12,926 nt of DNA from Promethearchaeota archaeon (lineage in GTDB: Archaea; Asgardarchaeota; Lokiarchaeia; Sigyniarchaeales; SOKP01). The stretch lies in the NCBI GenBank assembly GCA_030612905.1, contig JAUWNA010000023.1:1-12926 (forward strand), in the 5' to 3' direction. The first letter of the stretch is position 1, and every line of letters begins with the position of its first letter. Both the position numbers and the translations under genes were made by a program. This document shows positions 5,881-12,710 of this stretch, piece by piece. The notes below the pieces were generated by a model that saw only the letters and a program-made list of their open reading frames with translations, did no database searches and had not been told where the DNA came from.

Positions 5881-7287
5881 CTAATTTTTAAATCCACATT
5901 TAGGACAAAGAGAAGTAGCTTTTAGAGTAAATCCGCAAATTTCACAAAATTTAATTGTGACCTTTCTAGGGGGTTTCAACGATGTAATTGAGATTTTTTC
6001 TTTCACTTGTGTGGTTCCTTCAGAATCAATTATGATTGTTTCTGTTGCTGGCGGAATAAGATCATTATTTAATCCATTGGTTTTTATAGTTATTTCTCTA
6101 CCAAAATACCCTCCAACTTTAACCTTTTTAGACGGGGCCAAATTGGATGGAGGTTTAACTAATATCGGTGGAGGTTTAGCTAATCCAGGTGGAGGTTTAA
6201 GCTTTTCTGGACCAAATATTTCTTTTCCAATTACTAATTCTTCTTCTTCCTCCTCCTCAAATGATTGTTCTTCAATTTGTTCCTCTTCAAAGAATTCTTC
6301 TTCAATATGTTCTTCTTCAATGATCTCATCCGTAATTCCTAATTCCATTAATTTTTCTTTATATTCTTCTTCGTGTTCTTCCCTATATATCATTTCTACA
6401 TATTCTTCGTCTAGCTTTAATAAAGTATCGCATTGAACGCATCTGAATAAATGATTGAATCCTATAGGATTAGCAATCGCATAATTCGCGGCGCAGCAAG
6501 CATGATATTTTGCATTACAATTAAAACATTTGTGAACCTCATCTGAATGAGCGTCACAGATGGGACAAAGCTCTCTTTCGCAAATATCACACTTTTCCTC
6601 CTCTTCAGAACTTAAAGAGATTAAATCTACAGCGAGTTTTTCGTAGAATATCTTATCTTCTTCGAAAATTTGATCGTCTTCTTCAGGTTGTACCACAATA
6701 AATTCAGATTTACTCTGAATTAAAGACATTAGAATATTTAAGAATAGTTTTGCCTCTGTACAATAAAATACGCCTCCGTGTGTTTCGCTCGCGACTACTT
6801 TTAGCTTTACATCATCAGCATAAAATTTCTGATCTCCTAAGCGAATTATATCGATAAAAGCGTCAAACTTCTTAGCTTTGATTAAAAGATCGTAAAGGGC
6901 GTTATGATAATCTTCAGATAATAAACTGGGCGTATCTGAAATTATTATTACCCGATAATTTTTTCTGGCTTCTCTACTCTTTCTAAAGATATAAGCCAGG
7001 ATCTCAAATAAACCATTTTCAAAAAGGCTTTTCTCAGTATCTCTAGTTTCCCATTTTTCATCTATAACATCAGAGAGACCCTCAAAGTCTTTCGCATCAT
7101 AGACAGTAACCGGGTTATCGTCTTCTTGAAAAAGCAAAATACCATAAGAACATAACGTGTTAAATTTTTCCTTGTCTTTAATAAAACTACTGATACTCTT
7201 ACTAAGGCTTTTTTTCTTCAAAAAATCTGTCGTAAGATCAATATAAAAGATAAATTCCTCTGAGTTTACTGATGTCTTGCGAAACAT
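5881..7287 (-). CDS. vWA / RING-like / zinc-ribbon protein, paralogue 1 (Ssl1-like architecture)
   Basis: Function unknown. Residues 12-195 form a vWA-type alternating fold: first strand FIFYIDLTTDF, a SLFENGLFEI helix, strand VIIISDTPS, helix, strand DAFIDIIRLGD and a final ASETHGGVFYC. The metal site is degenerate, DLTTD in place of DxSxS. Residues 233-286 are a zinc domain with ligands C233, C236, C241, C244, C254, C257, H262, C265, C283 and C286, RING/PHD-like with one extra CxxC. A glutamate-rich stretch (about 302-351) and three proline-rich heptads (KPPPGLA, KPPPILV, KPPSNLA, about 364-384) follow. Then come the VGGYFG motif (391-396), shared with the paralogue, and a C-terminal zinc ribbon (C448, C451, C461, C464). 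The order vWA then zinc domain resembles TFIIH Ssl1/p44 and plant vWA-RING ubiquitin ligases; both are hypotheses. The TATA-like AAAATTT (about 7311-7317) suggests a leaderless start. Confidence 0.85.
   Translation of the reverse strand: MFRKTSVNSEEFIFYIDLTTDFLKKKSLSKSISSFIKDKEKFNTLCSYGILLFQEDDNPVTVYDAKDFEGLSDVIDEKWETRDTEKSLFENGLFEILAYIFRKSREARKNYRVIIISDTPSLLSEDYHNALYDLLIKAKKFDAFIDIIRLGDQKFYADDVKLKVVASETHGGVFYCTEAKLFLNILMSLIQSKSEFIVVQPEEDDQIFEEDKIFYEKLAVDLISLSSEEEEKCDICERELCPICDAHSDEVHKCFNCNAKYHACCAANYAIANPIGFNHLFRCVQCDTLLKLDEEYVEMIYREEHEEEYKEKLMELGITDEIIEEEHIEEEFFEEEQIEEQSFEEEEEEELVIGKEIFGPEKLKPPPGLAKPPPILVKPPSNLAPSKKVKVGGYFGREITIKTNGLNNDLIPPATETIIIDSEGTTQVKEKISITSLKPPRKVTIKFCEICGFTLKATSLCPKCGFKN
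6148..6199. repeat. 21-bp tandem repeat encoding proline-rich heptads
   Basis: The plus-strand core TGGAGGTTTA recurs at 6148, 6169 and 6190, exactly 21 bp apart, giving about 2.5-3 imperfect units. On the coding (minus) strand this gives KPPPGLA-KPPPILV-KPPSNLA in the first vWA protein. Confidence 0.85.
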
Positions 7288-7306
7288 AGTGATATTAAAA
7301 TATAGT

Positions 7307-7319
7307 CTAAATTTTATCC
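7307..7319 (-). promoter_or_regulatory. TATA-like box of the first vWA protein gene
   Basis: The minus strand reads GGATAAAATTTAG, centred about 26 nt before the ATG at 7287, as expected for a leaderless archaeal mRNA. A second A/T-rich match (7293-7304) is too close to the start. Its presence means the second paralogue need not be co-transcribed from the first promoter. Confidence 0.45.
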
Positions 7320-7370
7320 TAAAATAATGTAAGTTATATTTAAAATAATAATAGAATTTTTATTTATTTT

Positions 7371-7390
7371 TATTGATATTTATTGATATT
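7371..7390. repeat. Two-copy 10-bp tandem repeat between the vWA genes
   Basis: TATTGATATT occurs twice head to tail, in the 118-bp spacer between the two vWA genes. No function is evident; it may be simple A/T slippage. Confidence 0.6.
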
Positions 7391-7398
7391 TCTCAATT

Positions 7399-7404
7399 AA
7401 AAAA
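7399..7404 (-). terminator. Short T-run after the second vWA gene
   Basis: Six T residues on the minus strand follow the TGA stop (7406-7408) of the second vWA gene by one base. A weak archaeal-type termination signal is possible. Confidence 0.3.
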
Positions 7405-7405
7405 T

Positions 7406-8803
7406 TCAATCAATTAATTTAAAACCACAATATGGACATGAATGTCGATATTTATCCTTACCGCTAATTTGTGTTCCGCATCCGGGGCAAACAAAAAAGT
7501 TGGGCTTTTCTTTATCGGTACTATTTCCATTTTGTTTTTCTAACGGTTTCCAATATTGCGGTATTTCAACTTTTTTAAGTTTGGGTTCTGTAATAGTTTT
7601 TAAGTTTTTTGTAACTTTTTGACTATCTTTCATTGAATTATTGGGTTTAATAGTTTTTAGGTAGACGAGTTTATCTCCCTCTTTTTTAACTTTATAGTAA
7701 TTTCCAAAAAAACCACCTACCCTGATTGTTTTTTGTTCTGCTTCTGACGCTTCTATTATTATAGAGTCAGACATCTCTTTTTTTTCTTCCAACGGTTCTT
7801 CATTTTTTAAGTAGCCAGAAGCCATAATACTTTCTTCTTCTAATTGGTCTGGTTGGATTTCTTTTATTTCTATATAATCTTCAGCGGATTCCATCTTCTC
7901 GTCATAAGGAGAAACTATATCGTCTTGATTTATTTTTAGTAGGATATCGCATTTAGGGCATCGAAAAATATGCGGTATTCCTATATTATGTTGAATTGTA
8001 TAATTCGTAACGCAACATTTATGAAACTTAGTACCGCAATCTTCGCAAATTAACAGTTTATCATTTATATTGGCGCAACAAGGGCAGATTTCTTCTTGAC
8101 AGAAGTGGCATTTTAACCCTACATCGCTAAGGGGTGCGGGTTTTAAACTTTTAGCTAATTGAGAATAGAAGTGGTAATCGTCTTTCTCAATTTTTATTCT
8201 ATCGTGTTGATCTTCAAAGGTGCTTACTATTTGCTTGCTTTTCACTAATTTTTTTATAGTAGGCATAAAATCGTTGCGAGTGTGAATGTAAAAGATCCCA
8301 CCTTTGGTATCGCTTGCTAAAATGTTTAATTTTACATCGTCTTTAAAAAATCGCTCTTCTTTTTCGGATACTCTTATAATATCAATAAAAGTAGGAAAAT
8401 TTTTTATTTTTGAAACTAAATTAAACAAAGCTTCGGTATAGTCTTCAGATAGATCGCTAGGAGTATCTGTGATAATGATTATTCTATTGTATTTTGACTT
8501 TTTTTTTATAGTCTCTGCTATGTACGAAAATATATAAAATAATCCATTCTCGAAAAAGGAATGCTTCTTAGGACGAGTTTTCCAATTTTCTTGGATAGCA
8601 TTCTCTATAATGTCTGAATCTTTTTTACCTGTAATGAAGATAGGGTTACCAATTTCTTGGAAGATCAATAATCCGTAATGTCCTTTAATGTTAATTTTAT
8701 TTTTTTCAGAAATATAATATTTAACTGCTTTAATTACTTCTTTCACTTTTAGGAAGTCCTTAGTTAGATCCAAATAAAAAAAAACATCTTCATATGAGCT
8801 CAT
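7406..8803 (-). CDS. vWA / RING-like / zinc-ribbon protein, paralogue 2 (Ssl1-like architecture)
   Basis: This is a paralogue of the next gene on the same strand, with the same domains in the same order over 465 residues. The vWA-type domain spans about 6-190, with FFYLDLTKDFL, SFFENGLFYI, IIIITDTPSDLSEDY, TFIDIIRVSE and ASDTKGGIFYI; its metal site is again degenerate (DLTKD). The zinc domain has C232, C235, C240, C243, C253, C256, H261, C264, C282 and C285, with ligand spacing identical to the paralogue. The linker is acidic but less extreme and has no proline heptads. VGGFFG (362-367) matches VGGYFG in the paralogue. A C-terminal ribbon uses C439, C442, C456 and C459. There is no signal peptide or membrane segment, so it should be cytosolic. 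A TATA-like TTATAAAA lies 26 nt before the ATG. It is divergent from the TrmB-like gene, with which it shares a 148-bp promoter region. Confidence 0.85.
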   Translation of the reverse strand: MSSYEDVFFYLDLTKDFLKVKEVIKAVKYYISEKNKINIKGHYGLLIFQEIGNPIFITGKKDSDIIENAIQENWKTRPKKHSFFENGLFYIFSYIAETIKKKSKYNRIIIITDTPSDLSEDYTEALFNLVSKIKNFPTFIDIIRVSEKEERFFKDDVKLNILASDTKGGIFYIHTRNDFMPTIKKLVKSKQIVSTFEDQHDRIKIEKDDYHFYSQLAKSLKPAPLSDVGLKCHFCQEEICPCCANINDKLLICEDCGTKFHKCCVTNYTIQHNIGIPHIFRCPKCDILLKINQDDIVSPYDEKMESAEDYIEIKEIQPDQLEEESIMASGYLKNEEPLEEKKEMSDSIIIEASEAEQKTIRVGGFFGNYYKVKKEGDKLVYLKTIKPNNSMKDSQKVTKNLKTITEPKLKKVEIPQYWKPLEKQNGNSTDKEKPNFFVCPGCGTQISGKDKYRHSCPYCGFKLID

Positions 8804-8825
8804 AATACTACTGATAACCTTAATG

Positions 8826-8833
8826 TTTTATAA
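8826..8833 (-). promoter_or_regulatory. TATA box of the second vWA gene
   Basis: The minus strand reads TTATAAAA centred about 26-27 nt upstream of the ATG at 8803, so transcription would start at or next to the A of the ATG and give a leaderless mRNA. Confidence 0.55.
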
Positions 8834-8895
8834 TTAAGTTAAAGAAAAATATACTTTAAATAATTTTTTATCTAACAAAATTTAAAAAATAAATA

Positions 8896-8904
8896 CTTAT
8901 ATTA
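8896..8904 (+). promoter_or_regulatory. TATA-like box of the TrmB-like gene
   Basis: The plus strand reads CTTATATTA; a start about 26 nt downstream (near 8928) would leave a leader of about 24 nt containing the GGTGA ribosome-binding site. It is tentative because the whole spacer is A/T-rich. Confidence 0.35.
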
Positions 8905-8942
8905 CTTATTATTAAAAGTAAAATAGATTAAAGTAATGAGAT

Positions 8943-8947
8943 GGTGA
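8943..8947 (+). promoter_or_regulatory. Ribosome-binding site that fixes a GTG start
   Basis: GGTGA, complementary to the 3' end of archaeal 16S rRNA, lies 4 nt before the GTG at 8952. The overlapping ATG at 8941 is in another frame, so the site argues for the GTG start of the 659-residue protein. Confidence 0.6.
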
Positions 8948-8951
8948 ACCA

Positions 8952-10931
8952 GTGGAAGAATTTTTAAAAAAATTACAAATTTCAGATAATGCGATGAAGC
9001 TTTATTTACAAAGCGTCGGTAGAAAACCCTTGTCATCGTTCGAACTATATTCTATTTTACCTAATATCTCTCAAGAAGAATATGCAAAATATTTAAATGA
9101 ACTTATAGATGCTGGTTTGTTAATACCTATCAATCCTCAAAGCCCAGATTTATTACTTCAATACTTAACCATTCCTCCAATTAGCCCCATTATAAATTAC
9201 TACAATAATATTAATGCTAACTTGGACGGCATTAAAAACCAAATACATCAATTACTTTCAAATTCTCTAAAGCGAATATTTCAAGAGAATACGATAATTG
9301 AATTAGACACCACTTTTAACGCAACCCAAGAATTAAGAAAAGACATCGAAGAGGACGTAATTATCCAGAAACAGGATATAGATGATGTTGTTCAGGGAAT
9401 GGAGAACTTGAAAATAATAAAAAATGTTTTGGATGAACTACATAAAACAATTAAAGGTATAACCCAAAATCAATTTTCTTATTTAATAAAGCTAATTACC
9501 ACAATTAGAAGGGATTTAAACAAAAAAATCGAAACTTTAGAATTAAAGAAATCCGAGAAAGCAGTTAAGAGCGTAATTGAAGACGTGTTTAAAGAAAACT
9601 TTGAAAAAATACTTGAAGATTTTACTGTTAATTTGCATAAATTAATTGAAGAAGAATTTAATAATACAATCGAATCACTTAATAACATTATTGACTCAAC
9701 CTTTCAATTTCGGGACGACTTTCAGATGTTATTGTTAAACATGTTAAATAGTTATGAATCTAAAATTATTAAAACAATAGAAATGATAAAAAAAAAGCGA
9801 AATAATTTATCTAGCGATCTTAAAGATTTCGAAAACATTATTGTTGACAGTTTTAACGAGATAGTCAGTAGTTCAGTCGATTCCGTGGCATCTTTAAATA
9901 ATCCTATTAATAAAGCAATGGTAAGTTATTATAAAATTATCACCTCTTCTGAAAAAGCGAAATTATATAATTTTTGGCATATTACCAGCGTTTCTAGAGT
10001 TAACGAAGAAATCTTAAGTAAAATTACACATGCTAAAGAGAATTTGTTATTAGTTGTTCCTAAACTCGATGATCATTTATCAATAGAAGAATTTAATGAT
10101 GTCCCAGGAACTCTTAAAATTAAAATTGCTTCTTCGGAGGCACATACTAATAGCAATGCTAAAAAATTTAAAGATATTAAAAATTTGGAATATAGAACCC
10201 TCAAAAATGAGAGTGTTATCGTTATTAAAAGCGACAATAATTACGTTCTTATGGGAATAATCCAGGAAAATTCACATGATTCGTTAAAAGATTTTGTCGG
10301 ATTTGCTACTGATTACACACCTTTAATTAAACTTATTCTTTCAGTCATCAATACAGTGTGGGATAAAGCAAGTTCGAGTCTACACGAAAAGCCAAGATCT
10401 CTGGGGATAATAACAACACCAAGAGATATTACTACCCCCAAAACAGTAGGAACTACTAAACCGATTACACCTAGTCGTTTTAAAGCGCCCCAAGAAAAAA
10501 CAGGTATCGCTCAGACACTAGATATGGTTACGGATTTAACTCAAAAGATTCAAAACAAGGTTAAAGAAAATTCACACCAAAAAGCTTTAAAACAAGCACC
10601 TAAAACATCAAAACAGATCCCTAAGGTATCAGAACAGATCCCTAAGGTATCAGAACAGATTCCTAAGGCTGGCGATGAAGTAGGAATGTTAATCGATACT
10701 GCTTTTAAATCGTTAGCACAAAAGCTACAAAACATTAATGGAGAGGAATTTAGTATTGAATTAGAAAATATTGCGGACCTAATTTTGGAGAAAAAAGGAT
10801 TTAGCGTAACTTTACACAAGTTAAGAAGTAAAATCAATCAATATAAAACCCATACGGGTCATCTAAGCGAAGTGGATATTAAACATATCGTTGAAAGCAT
10901 AGAAGAATGGAAAAAACATCTAATAAACTAG
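8952..10931 (+). CDS. TrmB-like winged-helix protein with long coiled coil and C-terminal sensor-like domain
   Basis: Function unknown; a 659-residue protein starting at GTG. Residues about 1-76 look like a TrmB-type winged helix: LQISDNAMKLYLQSVGRKPL, a recognition-helix region, LIDAGLLIPI, and the typical exit to YLTIPPISPI. Residues about 85-330 are almost entirely charged helices, predicted coiled coil, with no membrane segment. Residues about 335-475 are an alpha/beta domain (LYNFWHITSVSRV, ENLLLVVPKLDD, LKIKIAS, SVIVIKSDNNYVLMGI, FVGFATDY) resembling the phospholipase-D-like sensor domain at the C-terminus of TrmB regulators, without catalytic HKD motifs. A disordered Thr/Pro-rich linker with heptads QIPKVSE (551-575) follows, then a helical C-terminal domain (about 580-659). 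Ordinary TrmB proteins are about half this length. It could be a DNA-binding regulator or a structural coiled-coil protein. The divergent position suggests it works with the vWA-zinc proteins. Confidence 0.75.
   Translation: MEEFLKKLQISDNAMKLYLQSVGRKPLSSFELYSILPNISQEEYAKYLNELIDAGLLIPINPQSPDLLLQYLTIPPISPIINYYNNINANLDGIKNQIHQLLSNSLKRIFQENTIIELDTTFNATQELRKDIEEDVIIQKQDIDDVVQGMENLKIIKNVLDELHKTIKGITQNQFSYLIKLITTIRRDLNKKIETLELKKSEKAVKSVIEDVFKENFEKILEDFTVNLHKLIEEEFNNTIESLNNIIDSTFQFRDDFQMLLLNMLNSYESKIIKTIEMIKKKRNNLSSDLKDFENIIVDSFNEIVSSSVDSVASLNNPINKAMVSYYKIITSSEKAKLYNFWHITSVSRVNEEILSKITHAKENLLLVVPKLDDHLSIEEFNDVPGTLKIKIASSEAHTNSNAKKFKDIKNLEYRTLKNESVIVIKSDNNYVLMGIIQENSHDSLKDFVGFATDYTPLIKLILSVINTVWDKASSSLHEKPRSLGIITTPRDITTPKTVGTTKPITPSRFKAPQEKTGIAQTLDMVTDLTQKIQNKVKENSHQKALKQAPKTSKQIPKVSEQIPKVSEQIPKAGDEVGMLIDTAFKSLAQKLQNINGEEFSIELENIADLILEKKGFSVTLHKLRSKINQYKTHTGHLSEVDIKHIVESIEEWKKHLIN
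10591..10668. repeat. 21-bp tandem repeat encoding QIPKVSE heptads
   Basis: Two perfect 21-bp units (10612-10632 and 10633-10653) are flanked by a diverged unit on the left (10591-10611, QAPKTSK) and a partial one on the right (from 10654, QIPKAGD). They lie in the disordered linker of the TrmB-like protein. Confidence 0.9.
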
Positions 10932-10970
10932 ATTATCAAATTAATAGTATATTTTTAAGTAAATCTGACT

Positions 10971-10980
10971 CTTTTTCTTT
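10971..10980 (+). terminator. T-rich terminator of the TrmB-like gene
   Basis: CTTTTTCTTT lies 39 nt after the stop codon in the short spacer between convergent genes, and a second T5 run lies at 10952-10956. There is no stem, so it would be an archaeal T-run terminator. Confidence 0.45.
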
Positions 10981-10986
10981 AACTTG

Positions 10987-11760
10987 TTAGCTTTTCCCCT
11001 TTTCCTTTTTCATCGATATATGGCTAATAACAGAGTTAAGAAGCACCCAACTAAGTGAAATTATGAAGAAACCTAAAAATATCAGAGAAATAATCATAGA
11101 TACAATAAAATTAGGGTTTAAAATACCTATTATGCCAAATACCGGAGAACAGGGTGCTAAAAGGATGAATAAGTAATAAACGCTTTTTCCTTTTTCGCCA
11201 AATTTAATGTAAGTAGTAATGTTTAACCATCCAGAGAAAATCAAAAGGAATGGAGTAATATTATAAGCAATATCAAGGAAAGGATAGGTCAATCCACCAA
11301 ACGCAAACGCGTAAAAATAATTAGCGTAAAAATAGACGAGGATTAATAAACTGGTTACTGGGGTTGGCACACCTGTATACCCAGCACTTGTTGATATATT
11401 AAACCGAGCTAATCTTAATATAGCCCCTAATGCGAAACAAATACAGCCAATTGCTAAAATCCAATCGTAAAGCGTCCCTGTTTTAAACGCTTGAAAGCAT
11501 AGTACGGCGGGCACTATACCAAATGTGAGAGAATCGCTCAAAGAATCGAGTTCTCTGCCGATATCGTTTACGGTTCCTGTCTTTCTCGCAATGTACCCAT
11601 CAATTAAATCCGTTCCAAAAGTTAGTGAGATTAAAAAAAAACCTAAAGAGATGGCGTCTCGGGTTCCAAATGAACCAAACATTAAAGCAATCAAACCAAT
11701 TGTCGTCCCAGTTAGAGTAACGTAATCCTTTAGTTTGAGTAAACTTGGTATTGTTGACAT
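10987..11760 (-). CDS. pssA: CDP-alcohol phosphatidyltransferase, PssA / archaetidylserine synthase type
   Basis: This membrane enzyme joins a CDP-activated lipid to an alcohol, probably L-serine, giving archaetidylserine in archaea. The family motif DG-x2-AR-x8-G-x3-D-x3-D is perfect, from DGYIARKTG to RELDSLSD, and is followed by SLTFGIVPA, typical of serine transferases rather than inositol or glycerol-phosphate ones. The N-terminus (KLKDYVTLTGTTIGLIALM) and the motif region both fit the PssA subclass. Eight or so hydrophobic segments cover most of the chain. ATG at 11760 (257 residues) is preferred to the GTG at 11772: AGTGA (11769-11773) lies 8 nt before the ATG, and the TATA-like box (about 11780-11794) is too close to the GTG. 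The preference for serine is from family resemblance only. It is divergent from the LURP-one-related gene. Confidence 0.87.
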   Translation of the reverse strand: MSTIPSLLKLKDYVTLTGTTIGLIALMFGSFGTRDAISLGFFLISLTFGTDLIDGYIARKTGTVNDIGRELDSLSDSLTFGIVPAVLCFQAFKTGTLYDWILAIGCICFALGAILRLARFNISTSAGYTGVPTPVTSLLILVYFYANYFYAFAFGGLTYPFLDIAYNITPFLLIFSGWLNITTYIKFGEKGKSVYYLFILLAPCSPVFGIIGILNPNFIVSMIISLIFLGFFIISLSWVLLNSVISHISMKKEKGKS

Positions 11761-11779
11761 TTTTTTTCTCACTTCTTTG

Positions 11780-11794
11780 TTATTTTATATTTAA
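11780..11794 (-). promoter_or_regulatory. TATA-like box of the pssA gene
   Basis: The minus strand reads TTAAATATAAAATAA about 20-34 nt before the ATG at 11760. Transcription would start near that ATG, supporting it over the upstream GTG. Confidence 0.45.
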
Positions 11795-11897
11795 AAGTTT
11801 AGTTTAGTTAAAAAATTTCTTTAAAATCTAAGTAATAATTCTTTCTCATCCTTAAATTTATTAGCCTATATTGACTATTGATGATTAAAAACTGAAG

Positions 11898-11905
11898 TTT
11901 ATATC
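11898..11905 (+). promoter_or_regulatory. TATA box of the zinc-ribbon LURP-one gene
   Basis: TTTATATC centred 26 nt before the ATG at 11928 fits a leaderless archaeal transcript. No clear ribosome-binding site precedes the ATG. Confidence 0.5.
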
Positions 11906-11927
11906 TAAAGTAGATAAGGCTGATATT

Positions 11928-12695
11928 ATGAAATTTTGTCCTAATTGTGGAGATGAAGCGAATAACGCACAAAAGTTCTGTGAGAAATGCGGTACAGAAT
12001 TGTCTTCAATTAAGAAAGCACCAGAAAAAGGAGTAGAAGGCACCCCTTCTTCAACTCCAACCCCAACACCTCAGAAAAAAGGTAGTTTATTCGATATTAA
12101 CCGGAACTTTTTTTTGATAAAGGAACGGATGTGGGATATGGGATTTGGGGATATAATGGATGACGAGGGAAAATTAATTGGACGAATGAATCGTATAATC
12201 TTTAGTATAAGACGACGAGTTGAACTCCAAGAACTTGATGGTACCGTTGTTGCTACGATTCATAGTAAAATTATTTCAGCAAGAGGAGCGCAGGATTTAA
12301 AATCTCCAGATGGTGTACTAATCGCGAGAATTAAGAAGAAAATATTGACCTTTTTTAGATCAAAATTCTTTTTGGAAGATGACATGGGAAATAGATGGTA
12401 CGAGGCTGAAGGGGATTTTTTTGGCTGGTCGTTTAAAATCTACGAAGTCTCTTCAAGAAAATTGGTAGCGGAAATAGAAAAAGCTGATCGATGGAGAGAT
12501 ATTTTCTTAGGGGGATTATTTGATTTTGCAGACACTTACGCTTTGAAAATCCTAGATAACGAAACAGACAGAAGGATACTCTTGGGATTTGTTCTATCAA
12601 TAGATAATGTAATGCATGACTCTTCGGGTAGTGGACCAATGATTGGTCGTGGAAGACTCCCTGGTCCTTTTGGAGCTCCACGCCGTCATCGCTAA
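11928..12695 (+). CDS. Zinc-ribbon plus LURP-one-related (tubby-like beta-barrel) protein
   Basis: 255 residues in three parts. Residues 1-25 are a zinc ribbon (C4, C7, C18, C21: FCPNCGDE, KFCEKCGTE). A Pro/Thr-rich linker (about 28-52) follows. Residues about 53-230 match the LURP-one-related fold, a tubby/scramblase-like 12-strand barrel around a hydrophobic helix. Typical features are the NRNFFLIKERM start, repeated 'strand-DxxGxxxA' turns (DDEGKLIGRM, ELDGTVVATI, SPDGVLIARI), KIYEVSSRKLVAEI, and the closing helix LLGFVLSIDNVMHD. The C-terminal tail is Gly/Arg/Pro-rich. The biochemical role is unknown for the family; membrane-associated or stress roles are proposed for plant members and lipid scrambling for the related barrel. 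The gene is divergent from pssA, so a membrane-lipid link is possible but unproven. Confidence 0.85.
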   Translation: MKFCPNCGDEANNAQKFCEKCGTELSSIKKAPEKGVEGTPSSTPTPTPQKKGSLFDINRNFFLIKERMWDMGFGDIMDDEGKLIGRMNRIIFSIRRRVELQELDGTVVATIHSKIISARGAQDLKSPDGVLIARIKKKILTFFRSKFFLEDDMGNRWYEAEGDFFGWSFKIYEVSSRKLVAEIEKADRWRDIFLGGLFDFADTYALKILDNETDRRILLGFVLSIDNVMHDSSGSGPMIGRGRLPGPFGAPRRHR

Positions 12696-12710
12696 AAATT
12701 TAAAATTATT

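Noticed and set aside
5957..6436. Serine-rich plus-strand ORF opposite the first vWA gene
   Set aside because: The serine run is the complement of the glutamate codon run in the real gene; no ribosome-binding site or domain supports it.
7371..7390. 10-bp double repeat as a CRISPR or attachment-site remnant
   Set aside because: Only two adjacent A/T-only-like copies with no spacers and no integrase or Cas gene nearby.
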